Assembly: GCF_964355755.1 (NCBI RefSeq) | Contig: NC_092674.1 | Coordinates: forward strand, 27,268,001-27,332,000 | DNA: 64,000 nucleotides | Source of the DNA: Antedon mediterranea | Lineage: Eukaryota > Echinodermata > Crinoidea > Comatulida > Antedonidae | Direction: 5' to 3' | Shown here: piece after piece, positions 27,385 to 38,583 of the stretch | Position numbering within the stretch: position 1 is the stretch's first letter | Layout: each line of letters opens with the position of its first letter | The notes under the pieces: model-generated | Told to the model about the DNA's origin: nothing | The model's input: the letters and a program-made list of their open reading frames with translations, nothing else | Database searches by the model: none | Translations under genes and position numbers: made by a program

Positions 27385-30300
27385 TCACATTTTATGAACT
27401 GGTTGGATTGAAAGAATATCAAATCCCTTTGCCATTACAGAAGCTGTCGCCTCGCAGAGTAGTAACCGACTTGTGTTGATCTTGATAATTTTACCTGCAA
27501 AAAAGTTTGTAATAGTGACTGACAGGAAGAGTGCAACCTGTAACCTATTGACCCTTGACCTATAGCAACAAAGTACCAGTACTGTTATAGGTATAAATAA
27601 TTATCTTGGCATATGGTTTGCACGAGGTAAAAAGTTAATACAACTGTAATAAAAAATGTTGTTTTAGTTTATTTTATTTATTACTCTGTACAGAAAAAAT
27701 TGAACTTCCCATAAGGGGAGCTTTTCTGTGATACAAGACAATATATGGCCAACCTCTATTCAGGGGACAAAACATGTTTCACTTTACATTTTTATTTGAT
27801 TGATTGTGATCCATTTTTATTAATACAAAAAGATAATAAATATATTTATGTAACACTTAAACTGATGAAGGGCTAATGTTTCCCGAAAGCTCTGCAAATT
27901 TTTCTTGCTGTTTTACTTTACCTTATTTTATTTTGTATCTCCATTTTGAGATCCAGTCACTGAGACTCACAGCATTGTCATTTTTTCAGTGCTTATTTTA
28001 TTTTGTATCTCCATTGAGATCCAGCAACTGAGACTCACAGCATTGTCATTTTTTCAGTGCTTATATTAATTGTATCTCCATGAAAATCCAGCCACTGATA
28101 CCCACAGTATTGTCAATTTCTCAGTAATTTTCCTTTGGATTTATATTATGTAAATAGTAGTATTTACTTACCAGTTTGGCGATCTTTCTCAACACAATAA
28201 CAGTTATCATAAAATTCTGTGAAAGTTGTAGCAATCTCATACAAGAAATCGCAGAGGGAGTGTAAAAACAAGTCATCTAAGATTTTGGAAATTACTTCTG
28301 GGAATCTGGCTAGGCACTTTGCCAACTTCCATTCTTTCTCATGCTCTAGTACAACTGGAGTGGTTTTAGCTGCAGCCTTTAGTTCCTTTACACTGACGTT
28401 GGCTAGCCTAGCTATAGATCTGAAAGAAAAATATATGAGAATCAAAATACAAAATACCAGTGCTAAGGAGGTTTAAAGTACCGATCAAAGTAATTTATGT
28501 CGGGACCTAAGTTAAATAAAGTTCTGTCTACACTATCAAACTTTATGTGACAACAAATTGTGATGTGCCCATATATGGACATGATGATGCCGAACTTAAG
28601 AAAGAATTTGGGGTTCAATAAAAAAACATACATACTTTATCCTTGTGTATGCGTAAAGCAAATATACAGCTGTGTTTCCTTTATCATCTAACATCTGTAA
28701 TAGATAAAAAATTAAAATAATCATTCAAACAAATGAAATTAATCAAATGTCAAAAATCACAATTAGGTGATCGTACTTCACTGGTACTATGTGACAAGTT
28801 GCAGTGAGGTCATATTAGGATCGTACTTCACTGGTACTATGTGACGAGTTGCAGTGAGGTCATATTAGGATCGTACTTCACTGGTACTATGTGACGAGTT
28901 GCAGTGAGGTCATATTAGGTCATTCAATGACTGGTTAGTGGCTGTGATAACTAGTAGACTGGTAGACACATTGCATGCTTCATAGGCTGTTTATATAATT
29001 ATTATTTTGATTTTTTTGTTGGTAATCATACACACTGTTTATTGCAGAGGATGCCCCATAAACTAAAATCATACATTATTGTAGAAATAAAAACAGTTAC
29101 TGCAGTATAAGAATGTTACCACTAATAATATACTGCTTTGTTTATACATTTAGGCAAATTAGATAACCTTAGGCGAATTCATTCACTATCCTTCCTAAAG
29201 GTGGCAATCCTGTTCACAAGACAAACATATATAACAAAGTCTTATTACAAGTCTTTGGGAGTGGAGTTGTAATATGAAAAAATCCAGACAGAACTTCAAC
29301 CCAGATTGGTAGCCAAGCATCATAAACACAAAGCCACAACTCCACCCCATGAAGAGATACAGCAATGATTGTAAACGTTACCTTATCAAATGAAAACACA
29401 TAATCGTTGACTCGATTATGCGAGAGGTCAGCGTACTTGATGCATCCATACGCTATGGCTTCCTCGGCTGCTTTCATTTCTTCAGCTGTTAACACCTAAA
29501 CAAGAAAATATAAATGCTATGATAACTAATAATGCAAAATAACCCAACCCTTAATTAGACAATATGATGTAAAGGGCATGTGAACAGCTCCACTCTAAAC
29601 TTTAAACCATAATGCGTGGTTCCCACTAGCGACGCAACGTAACCTCGTGAGGTAACCTCGCAACGTAAGAAAATGCCCTTCCAATAATTATGTTTGCCCC
29701 TGCCTGCGTGAAATCAAACCTGTGATGTTTGCAGCACTGTGGCATTGTCAGTTCCTACTTGTGATTACGCAATATAGCATTTTGTTTCATTACATCGCAT
29801 TGCGTTCTAGTGCGAGTCACGCCTTGATGACTTATATAAATTTAAAACCATTAACCATTAACTTGTACAAAATCTATTTAAAGAAAAAATGATAAGTATG
29901 TGTATAATGCAAAAATACCTTATCACGTCCTCTTTCAATAAGCTTTTCTCGTGATCGTTTAATTCCTTCATCGAGTAAATCTGCCAGTCGTACGGTATCT
30001 CCTGAACGAGTTTTAAATTTTTTTCTGAAAATGTCAATTTAGTAAAACTTTAAATATAAAATTGTAATAATAATTAATACGTTAAATAGTGAATAACAAG
30101 TTACGGTACACATTTTTGTAATGATTTGTAAGAATGTTTGACTTGTTGAGTCACTTACTTGTCCTCTCCGAGCACAACTCCAAATGCGACATGCTCAGCT
30201 CGCGTATTCCTTGCGTCATAATATCCAGCTTTTTTTGCACAAGCAAAAAGACAATCAAAGTGAACACCCTGTAAATATTAAACTAATTTGTTTAACCAAA

Positions 30301-33300
30301 TTTCCTTTTATTCAAATTTCAAATCATAACAGTAAAATTATTTTAAATTTCTTTCTTCCCTTATTATTTTTAGTAAATTAAATAAGATACCAAATTGAAT
30401 AATGATAAAAAAATAACATATAAATGCATCAATTGGTTAATTATTAATAAAAAATATACATATTATATGCATTCCATAGTATATCAATGCAATAAACACT
30501 ATTTGAATACCGTACCAGCAACAAAATAGAGTATACCTTCTTGGTTAATGATTTTAATAATAAAAAAATTTACTAAAATAAAATAATTTTTGTCCCTCTG
30601 AAAAATTTGTTTACACTTTTTTTGTTGAGTATGCCATTTTAATAACAGTGGATTGAAAAAAAAATATCTACCTAAACAAATGTAATTTAAAGCAAAAAAT
30701 TGAACCTTTATTTTTCATGATTTTGGTGGACAATACATCTTTAAAGATAAAATATAAATACAGGTTTTAGGTAAATATTTTAAAACAATATTTGAAACCT
30801 ACCTGGCCAGCGTCTACTACATATATCAGCCATTCACCCAATTCCTCAAACAGACGATGTTTTATGGTTGCCATATCTGACGTGTCATATGTAAAACCGC
30901 CGTCCGATTTAACAATCGTAAGTGGGATAGGGGCACCAGGAGCAAACATCACCTTTCTACCTTCATCCTCTTCTAGCATTCCTAATTAAACATACAGGTG
31001 TCGTTAATTTACATAAATTCAAAATGAACTGTACACATTACATATATACAACACCAGTCCATAATTGGTCCTTTATTAGAGGAATACCTGTATAACCCAC
31101 AGTTTACCCATCTAAAGCTCTGTCAAAACCACTATCAAACTAGTTTGACAAAAAAACTGTGATATGCCCAAATATGGTAGTGATATGCTTAAATATAGTG
31201 ATATAACATCATCATGTCCATATACACATCACATTTTTTTTGTCACATAGTGTAGACAAAGCTTTAGAGTGACGAGCAAAAACTTATTAATCAATAAAGT
31301 CATGATAATTGGCAGAGAATTACACAATGCAGCATTCGGCCTTTCCAATTGGTCGAACGGTGCGAGTTTACTGGTTTAGGAAGAGTTGGGTTAGTATTAT
31401 TATAATATAGATTTTGGATTACATACCTTTTTCTTCCAATTCTGCCACAACAGATTCCATTCGTTCTTGGTAAAATGATTCCCCACGGGGTACTAAGTTT
31501 TTCACACCGAGTCGAGCATATATCTTATTAAACTCGTGCTTTGATATGTCGCATATCATAGTCCACGCTTTAATAAAATCAGGTTCTTTTGACTGTAATT
31601 TTACAACGCTTTCGTAAGCTCTTTTCTTGAAGTCGGCATCTTCATCAAATCTTTTCTTTGATTCCTAGAAAATAAATTAAAGATATTATTAAATGAAAAA
31701 TAATAAAGAGGCAGTTTGTCATAATATAATTATGAAAATCGGAAAATTATCGGAAAATGACAAGTTATAATAAATGAAACAATGTAATTTTAAAAAACAA
31801 GCAAGTCCAATATATTTTAAATAATACATTCTTGTTTAGATTTTTTATATACATACTGTACAGTATTAAAAAGTGCTTTTAAAATATAGCATGATCGCAC
31901 CTTGTAAAACGCCTGCAAATCCTTAACTGGTGGAGACTCATTCAGGTAATTCGGAAACTTGTCTTGCAGATGGGCTATCAACATACCAAACTGTGTCCCC
32001 CAATCTCCAAGATGGTTGATCTTTGACACTTTGTGACCTTTGACCCAATAACGAAAAAAGAATTAATTGATTGGATAATCAAATATCAAAACATACTTGA
32101 GATAATTTTACAAAAATGACTGATTTGTTTAAGATTGAATATTGAAAATTTCTTTTTGATACAGCTCAATTTGTTAAAAAACTCACCTACGAATTCTAGA
32201 AGTCGCGACAGACCTTCTCCGATAATAGTTGACCTTAAGTGACCTACGTGCATCTCCTTGGCGATGTTAGGGGATGACATGTCAAGACAGATACGTTTCT
32301 TTATGCCCACCGGTGGTGGCTTTACCCCGTCAGTCAGAATATCTGAGATGAGTGGCGCAACAAAACTCCTTTTGATGTAGATGTTGATAAAGCCTGGCCC
32401 AGCTATATCCATCTGAAATGTAAAATATCACTGACTTTTTACAAAAGATATAACATCATAATCATGTTCATATATGGGCACATCACATTTTTTTTGTCAC
32501 ATAAAGTTTGATAGTGTAGACAGAGCTTAAGAGTTATCAGAATTTGACCCAGCTTTCTGTATGATAGTCAAGTATCCTGACCCTTCTCAATCCTCAATAA
32601 GGTGATAGAGACTATACAGTATCATTATTGTATGTCTACCTTCTCAATGATGTCATTTGTAGGAATTTCCTTCATAATCTCTTGAGCGACATCTCTGGGT
32701 GCAGATTTAACTCCAACAACTTTCAGCATCTGAATCGGAAGATTTAAAGAAACAATATAAATTATTATATTAGTTAAATATTATTAATACATAAATAAAC
32801 AAGCTTAAAGGCCCGTTTACACTAGGACGATAAAGATCGACGATAAATAAACAAATATGCATTGTTCATACACAAAACAAAAGAAATCTAACAAGTGTTT
32901 ATTCTAGAACTATTTAGGAACCATCTATGCTTAATTTGATGAAAATTATATTTTCACATGTCCAATCAAATAACGTCATGATTAGTAAGAGCAATAATAT
33001 CGTGACAATACAACAATTTTTTTGGTTTTATTGATCATGACGTCATTTGATTGGATTTTTAAAAATATTATTTTTATCAAAGACAGCATAAATAAGTATT
33101 CTATAATTCTAGAACGAAAACCTTTCTAAATTATTTTGTTTTGTGTAAGAAAAAGGCATGCTTATCTATTTATCGCCGATCGTTATCGTCCTAGTGTAAA
33201 TGGGCCTTAAAGATGCAAACTATGTACTAACACTTAGTGCATATTATATGTTATACTGTATGAGGAGAGCCGATAGTTTTGTTACAAAATAAACCTTACC

Positions 33301-34109
33301 CCTGACATTGCCATAGCACTGTTACACTGGTAGTCACCGTTCTTGCCTGGAGTTATTGCAACTGGGGGGTTCTGGAGCTGAGGGTAGGCATTGTGAATAG
33401 CAGTGCAGAAGATTCTCACAAGACATTCTTGCAAATTCGTCATATATGATTTACTTTTGGCCTGTTCATCAGAAATACTCTGAAATAAAAAAAAAAGATA
33501 TACATTTTTGATGAAAAAAAAACAAATCTACATTTACTATTTAGTAGTCTATAATTATTTTTATTTAAATTGTCTACTAATATGTTTACGAACCTTAAGT
33601 AAATGCTCAATCCTATATTTAAGTTTTTGGTTCTCTATTTGCAGTTTTTCAGTTTCCTCCTCCGGTGCCTTGTTTTCAGATACTGAAAAATCTCCATTTT
33701 TCAACTTCTCAATTTCAAGTTTTAATCGCTTGATTTCAGCTTCCTGGAACGATAAGTTTAAGTAATTAAGTAATTGATTATTTTTTTAACTTTAAAAACT
33801 AACTTTGTTTACAAAGTTCGGTAGCTTTGGCGTTCCATTAAATAGGTACAAAAGTGGGTATTTCCCACCTCCAGCTAGGCCTAGTATTGCATCACCCACT
33901 ACGGGTCAGTAGAGGCCTTGCTTGGCCATTTTGGGTTTTCTATTTTCTAGGTCTGGCTGGCTGGATACGGTACCTAGCTTTGTTTGGCCTATAATTGCTT
34001 GATTCTAGTTTTAAAAAATTTCTAAATTTATTTAGGCCTAGGTAGGTCTATTCATAGAATAATTTACCTGTTCAGATGCGCGTTTTGCATATATTTCTAT
34101 ATCTGCCAT
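27385..34109 (-). CDS. RARS1: Cytosolic arginyl-tRNA synthetase; 14 exons, 662 aa
   Basis: Exons: 34068-34109, 33594-33743, 33300-33479, 32640-32729, 32187-32412, 31901-32037, 31427-31664, 30803-30981, 30159-30268, 29919-30024, 29382-29495, 28636-28694, 28172-28419, 27385-27494 (1989 nt). It charges tRNA-Arg with arginine in the cytosol. The N-terminal 64 residues form a leucine-rich coiled coil ([15 protein letters not shown]), known in animals as the anchor to the multisynthetase complex. The class I HIGH motif appears as HVGH at 209-212 within [28 protein letters not shown], the [12 protein letters not shown] loop and the anticodon-binding DALR domain ([22 protein letters not shown]) follow. 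The length equals that of animal orthologues. AATAAA on the minus strand is at 27373-27378, very close to the stop. Confidence 0.97.
27922..28127. repeat. ~69-bp tandem repeat, 3 copies, in RARS1 intron 13
   Basis: Copies start at 27922, 27992 and 28060. They share GTATCTCCAT, GATCCAG, CTGAGACTCACAGCATTGTC and TTTTTTCAGTG. The third is more divergent. Confidence 0.85.
28517..28590. mobile_element. AAGCTCTGTCTAC palindromic MITE, left half only
   Basis: It begins GTTCTGTCTACACTATCAAA and continues through GATGTGCCCATATATGGACA, then stops at unrelated sequence. The right terminal half is missing. It lies in RARS1 intron 12. Confidence 0.7.
28769..28918. repeat. 50-bp tandem repeat, 3 near-identical copies, in RARS1 intron 11
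   Basis: Units start at 28769, 28819 and 28869, containing GATCGTACTTCACTGGTACT and GTTGCAGTGAGGTCATATTA. Only one substitution is seen between copies 1 and 2, suggesting recent duplication. Confidence 0.92.
29215..29348 (-). mobile_element. tRNA-derived SINE (minus), copy B
   Basis: It shares with copy A (26434-26725) the words AAGACAAACATAT, AAGTCTTTGGGAGTGGAGTT, ATTGGTAGC and CAAAGCCACAACTCCACC. The B box is decayed. It lies in RARS1 intron 11, 34 bp from exon 11. Confidence 0.75.
29613..29826. mobile_element. MITE-like repeat, 'GACGCAA' family, copy 3
   Basis: It starts GTGGTTCCCACTAGCGACGC and ends GCATTGCGTTCTAGTGCGAG, an inverted terminal repeat around a unique centre with TTGTGATTACGCAA. 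It lies in RARS1 intron 10. Confidence 0.5.
31112..31268. mobile_element. AAGCTCTGTCTAC palindromic MITE
   Basis: Left end TAAAGCTCTGTC; internal ATGCCCAAATATGGTAGTGA and its complements; right end GTGTAGACAAAGCTTTA. It lies in RARS1 intron 7. Confidence 0.8.
32447..32531. mobile_element. AAGCTCTGTCTAC palindromic MITE, right half only
   Basis: The sequence TATAACATCATAATCATGTT, CATATATGGGCACATCACA and right end GATAGTGTAGACAGAGCTTA are present; the left arm is absent. It lies in RARS1 intron 4. Confidence 0.75.
32805..33210. mobile_element. Palindromic MITE of ~400 bp, ends GGCCCGTTTACACTAGGACG
   Basis: The left arm GGCCCGTTTACACTAGGACG with GATCG.CGATAAATA is mirrored by TATTTATCGCCGATCGTTAT and CGTCCTAGTGTAAATGGGCC. 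Internal matches CTAGAACTATTTAGGAACC / CTAGAACGAAAACC also point inwards. TAA flanks both sides. It encodes nothing. It lies in RARS1 intron 3. Confidence 0.85.
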
Positions 34110-34951
34110 ACTGTGTATCTTTTTCTGTGTGAAGTTTTTTATCCACGTTTTTTTTTCGTGGAAGTTTACAGAACATGAAATAGCGCCATCATTCGATCGG
34201 GTGGCGAAACATGACAGCAGATAGCAGCTGCCCTCTATCTATTGGCCTACTATACCAACTTTCTAATCTTTCTTTTTGGAGGACGACTTAATTAACCACC
34301 AACAAAATACAGTTAATAGTATACCAACATAATTATTATTTTACTATTAATTATTGCTTTGTTAGGTAGCATGGTCTTGTGTTGTGGCCCAGTCTTCTTC
34401 GTCTTCTTTACATTCATTATAGTTTTAGCTAGGCCTGGCCCTAGCCAACCTGACATGCAGTAAAGCATGAATGAAGAGAGTTTGAGGTGAGTTATGATGG
34501 TTGGATATTAGTCACTGCCTGTGTAGGCCAACTACAAAAAGTACTGTATATTATTAAGTAGTATACTAATCAAAGGTCGAATGTAGCCAAGTTTTTTGAT
34601 TCAATATACTATTACTAGGCCTATCTGATATTTGAAAAAATTATGACACAGTAAGGTTTTATTCAGACAAAAAAACGCAGTGCACATCACACTTTTCAGC
34701 TGGTTAAACTAAAGTCAACTGATTTCTACATTTTAATGTAAATTTTTCAATTTATTATTAGTATTATATAGGCTACTAATAATAATTAAATGATACAATA
34801 TTTGTTTGTTTTGTAGGTAGGCCTATAGATGAAATGATTATGTTCAACATTCAAAAGAAGATAAACCGTGATTTTGTAGCTTATTATTAAAACAAAATTG
34901 TACACAAAAGCCAAAATATTGAACATTTTCAAATTGAACATAAATCCCACA
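34110..34951. promoter_or_regulatory. Divergent promoter region RARS1 | MMAA
   Basis: 842 bp separate the two start codons. On plus, a possible untranslated exon ends at a donor GAG|GTGAGT near 34482, and an acceptor TTTTGTAG|GTAGGC sits near 34817, so MMAA may have a spliced leader. The RARS1-proximal part (34140-34240) carries a few CG sites. Nothing else coding is seen. Confidence 0.5.
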
Positions 34952-37048
34952 ATGCTACAATGCCATTACCATTGTTGCAGACAGTTATTGACGGTCAGAA
35001 GCTTTACAATAAACTGTTGGGCAGCAGCTGTAATCATGAGGTCATTCACGTCTAACGATCGTAAAGTTCAACGGATATACGATTGTATAATTGGAGGAAA
35101 ACGACACGGATTAGCAGAAGGAATTACGCTTGTCGAGTCCACGCATTCTAAGAAGAAGAAACAGGCTCAAGAACTACTAACGGCCGTGTTGGCTAAATTG
35201 AAAGTCAGAGAGGACAATGCACGCAGAACAAACACTTTTCGAATAGGTACAGTGGGCTACTCAACCTTTGCGCCTACTGCAATAGGGACACGGCAATGCT
35301 AACCACTGGTTGAATAAGCCTAAAGCTTTGTCTCCACCATTAAAATGGTTTGACCAAAAAATGTGATGTGGCCAAATATGGTGGTGATATACCCAAATAT
35401 GGTAGTGATATCATGACATGTCCATATGTGGGCACATCACATTTTTTTGTCACATAAAGTTTGATAGTGTAGACAATGCTTTAAAATAATCTCTGACATA
35501 ATATTAATATACTGTGTACTGTTTACTGTATTGTATTGATAGTCATTTTCTTCGTCCTATTTCTAGGTTTGACTGGACCTCCAGGTGCTGGAAAATCAAC
35601 ATTAATTGAAGCGTTAGGCAAACACCTGACAGCGAAGGACCACAAGGTGGCGGTGTTGGCTGTAGACCCGTCATCATCACTAACTGGTGGTAGGTATGAG
35701 GTATTCAAAACCGGGTTGCATTAACATATTAATATCCGATTTTTAATTGAATTTAAATTTATACTTTTAATTCGTCAGGATCGTTACTTGGTGACAAAAC
35801 TAGAATGCATGACCTTTCGCGGGATCCTAACGCTTTTATCCGTGCGTCGCCATCGTGTGGCTCGCTAGGAGGAGTAGCAAGGAACACAAACGATGCAGTG
35901 GTGTTGTGTGAAGGGGCTGGATACGACACTATTATCATTGAAACAATTGGTAAACACTTTTTGTTCGAGGCTGAAATTTGAGAGGTGGGGAGGCATTCTG
36001 TGGATAAGCTAGATACTCTATGCTCTGATAAATTTTGCTATGATGTACAGTAATTAAAAGAATCAAAACACTAGCAAACTTTACCAAAACCTTTTTGTTT
36101 CTGTAATTTTTCTGTCATGTCTGAATCTAAAGCTCGGTCTACATTATCAAATGTCATGTGTCAAAAAAATGTGATCATATCACTACCATATTTGGGTATA
36201 TCACTGTTTGGCCATTTTTGTCAAACTTGTTTGATAGTGTAGACAGAGCTTAAAGCTTTGAATTTTGTAGGGGTTGGACAATCTGAATATGCAGTGGCCG
36301 ACATGGTTGATATGTTTGTCCTTATTGTACCCCCTGCTGGTGGGGATGAGCTGCAGGGGTTAAAGCGAGGCATTGTGGAAATGGCCGACTTAATCCTGGT
36401 TAACAAATCAGACGGAGAGCTCCTTATTCCGGCTCGACGAATGAAAGCTGAATACACGAGCGCGATGAAGTTGTTGAGAAAGCGGTCGAAAATTTGGATT
36501 CCAAAGGTAAAGGATGTTTTCTGTGTGGTTGCCCTGTTCCTCTTCTCGTAACAAGCCTTTGGGCTTAAGGGTTATCCCAACTTTATGTTTAATTTCTTTC
36601 TTAAGTTTAATCTTTGTATTTTTCTATGTATAGTATTTATGCTATTCTTGGAAAACAATAAATATTACTTGCATACAATATTACCATGTCTTTGCATGTT
36701 CAGGTAATAGTATTAAAATACCATTATATGTATACTATTTTGCAGGTTTTAAAATTGTCATCAAAAACAAAAGAAGGCCTACCGGAAGCATGGGATAAAA
36801 TGTGTGAATTTAAATCGGTGATGACCGAATCCGGAGACCTAATCAGAAAACGGCAACGACAACAAACTGTCTGGATGTGGAATCACATCCGTGAAAATAT
36901 AATGGATATATTTAAGTCTAATACGAATGTTGCGAATTCTGTCAACGAGATTGAACGCGAAGTTGGACTTGGTGTCCTTACTCCAGGCCACGGGGCCGAT
37001 TTACTTTTACAATTATTCAGATTAGGGGTTCAGGAAAACAAATTATGA
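34952..37048 (+). CDS. MMAA: MMAA, G3E-family GTPase of mitochondrial cobalamin metabolism; 5 exons, 375 aa
   Basis: Exons: 34952-35246, 35567-35689, 35779-35949, 36271-36506, 36746-37048 (1128 nt). It is a mitochondrial chaperone GTPase that loads and protects adenosylcobalamin on methylmalonyl-CoA mutase. The P-loop GPPGAGKST lies at about 102-110, the Mg/switch aspartates in [29 protein letters not shown] follows, and the base-specificity motif NKSD is at about 241-244. The C-terminal dimerisation arm ends [12 protein letters not shown]. The first in-frame ATG (34952) opens a Cys/Arg-rich, Glu/Asp-free leader consistent with a mitochondrial presequence; an in-frame stop lies at 34877. AATAAA is at 37065-37070. 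Confidence 0.95.
35321..35483. mobile_element. AAGCTCTGTCTAC palindromic MITE
   Basis: Left end TAAAGCTTTGTCTCCACCAT, right end GTGTAGACAATGCTTTA, with paired ATATGGTAGTGATAT and ATGTCCATATGTGGGCACAT inside. It lies in MMAA intron 1. Confidence 0.85.
36128..36253. mobile_element. AAGCTCTGTCTAC palindromic MITE, internally shortened
   Basis: TAA flanks both ends; left AGCTCGGTCTACATTATCAA and right TTTGATAGTGTAGACAGAGC. It ends only 18 bp before MMAA exon 4 (36271), so it occupies the branch-point region of that intron. Confidence 0.85.
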
Positions 37049-37203
37049 TGGTAAATTAAAGATGAATAAATATTTATGAAATTTATGCAGTAATAGTAGT
37101 GTCATTTTGTTAAGATGCATTTACTAACACATCGTGGCATACTCATTTACTTCATACTACTGATATTTCAGTTCAGATTATTACATCGGGTTTCTCAAGG
37201 ACT

Positions 37204-37282
37204 TAGGTTCTGTCTACACTATCAAACTTTTTGTGACAAAAAAATGTGATCACATCACACTTTTTTCTGTCAAACTAGTTTA
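37204..37282. mobile_element. AAGCTCTGTCTAC palindromic MITE, collapsed copy
   Basis: GTTCTGTCTACACTATCAAA then GTGATCACATCACA and TCTGTCAAACTAGTTTAA. The centre is deleted and the right end is missing. Confidence 0.7.
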
Positions 37283-38072
37283 AGGATTACCACACCCATT
37301 TCCAATTACAAATGTATGGAAAGCGAGATAAATACTATTATGGAAATACATACAAAATACTGATTTGGCCTAAAATTATGGGAAACTCCCAAGAAAAACA
37401 ACCTATGGGCAAATCACCAACCACCACACGACGAAAACTGTATAAACGTCTAATCACAGCGTGGTGGTGCTTTCATGATGCTCAAATCAATTACACAAAT
37501 GTAAAAGTCTGAAGAAACCTATGACAGGGAAAAATTTCATTTCGAAATTCTGTTCAGCAATATTGCTAATCAAACTGATTTTTGATTCGAGAAACATAGT
37601 TTTGTATTGTATTTTTTGCTACACAATTGTACAAATGTGTAGCAATAAGGTTGTTTTGTATAGCTTTTTGCTATGCTACACTGGCAAAATTATTCCCTGT
37701 ATAAGCAGACACAAAATGACGAAACATGAAAAAACTACTGAATTTTTTTTTATGAAGTTGAGACCTTGCTATAATACCAAGAACAACACAACATAAATGA
37801 AATTCCACTGTAATATCAAAGTTTAGAAAATTTACACTTTTCATTAGCTCAAAACTAAAACTGACAATTACGAAGGAGAATTTTTTAACAAAGAAAAATT
37901 AAGTGTCAGTAATTATTGAAGATTAAAATCATTAAATACAGCTTTTAAGAGGATAATGATGGAATTAATAAAATTGATCAAATTTATCCCAAATTTCATG
38001 AAAAGAAAAAAACTACAGTAGTGTATTACCTTCATTTAAGAACAAAGTAGATAACAAAAAATGTTCACAACT

Positions 38073-38111
38073 GTTTAACCATGGACCAATTTTATAGGTC
38101 CATGGTTTAAC
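38073..38111. repeat. Perfect 15-bp hairpin GTTTAACCATGGACC
   Basis: Arms 38073-38087 and 38097-38111 pair perfectly around a 9-base AT-rich loop. It lies about 470 bp downstream of the FIP1L1 stop on the minus strand, so it could be in that gene's 3' region. A similar word TTAACCATGGAGG lies at about 18352. Confidence 0.55.
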
Positions 38112-38583
38112 AAATATGGTACCTCCCATTATTTATGAACAGGCACAATTTTTTACATCTTTATTCCTTATGTGTTTTTAACACTTCGGAAACAATTGTC
38201 ATAAACAACTAGACTTAGGATTTTTTGTCATTACTTGATGAACTTTGTCCATTCTGACGTATATCATGTTAATACATTGTGCGCAGCTATGCAGGGGACA
38301 TTTGGACCGGGTGTCTTAGTCAATTCCTCGGCTTGGTTGTTTCTAGGTCAAGACAACACCACTTTAAGGTCATTGAAAATTGAAAGATTCCTAATGCTCC
38401 CACTGCTCATCGGATCAAATTTTTTGCACTTTTTGATATACGATATGATGTAGTCTGTTAAAAATAGCACAACATTCATGATCAATTTTTTTTGGTTAAT
38501 ATTTGGACATTGACTCCAGATTTCTATTTCATATTTCATTTTTTAATTAATACCACTGCTTTCAAATCTGTAAATCTCATGAC

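Larger units (their letters stand above)
37049..38583. other. Convergent spacer MMAA | FIP1L1
   Basis: It contains a MITE half at 37204-37282, a perfect hairpin at 38073-38111, the MMAA poly(A) signal (37065) and a minus-strand TTTATT at 38160-38165 that could end FIP1L1. The frames at 37312-37512 and 38235-38453 resemble no known family. Confidence 0.6.

Noticed and set aside
28164-28476. Plus-strand frames opposite RARS1 exon 13
   Set aside because: Antisense shadow of a coding exon confirmed by the DALR anticodon-binding domain.
34898-34951. N-terminal extension of MMAA
   Set aside because: It would need a TTG start; the first in-frame ATG is at 34952, giving a plausible mitochondrial leader.
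37312-37796. Two open frames between MMAA and FIP1L1
   Set aside because: No recognisable domain; probably 3' UTR or transposon debris.
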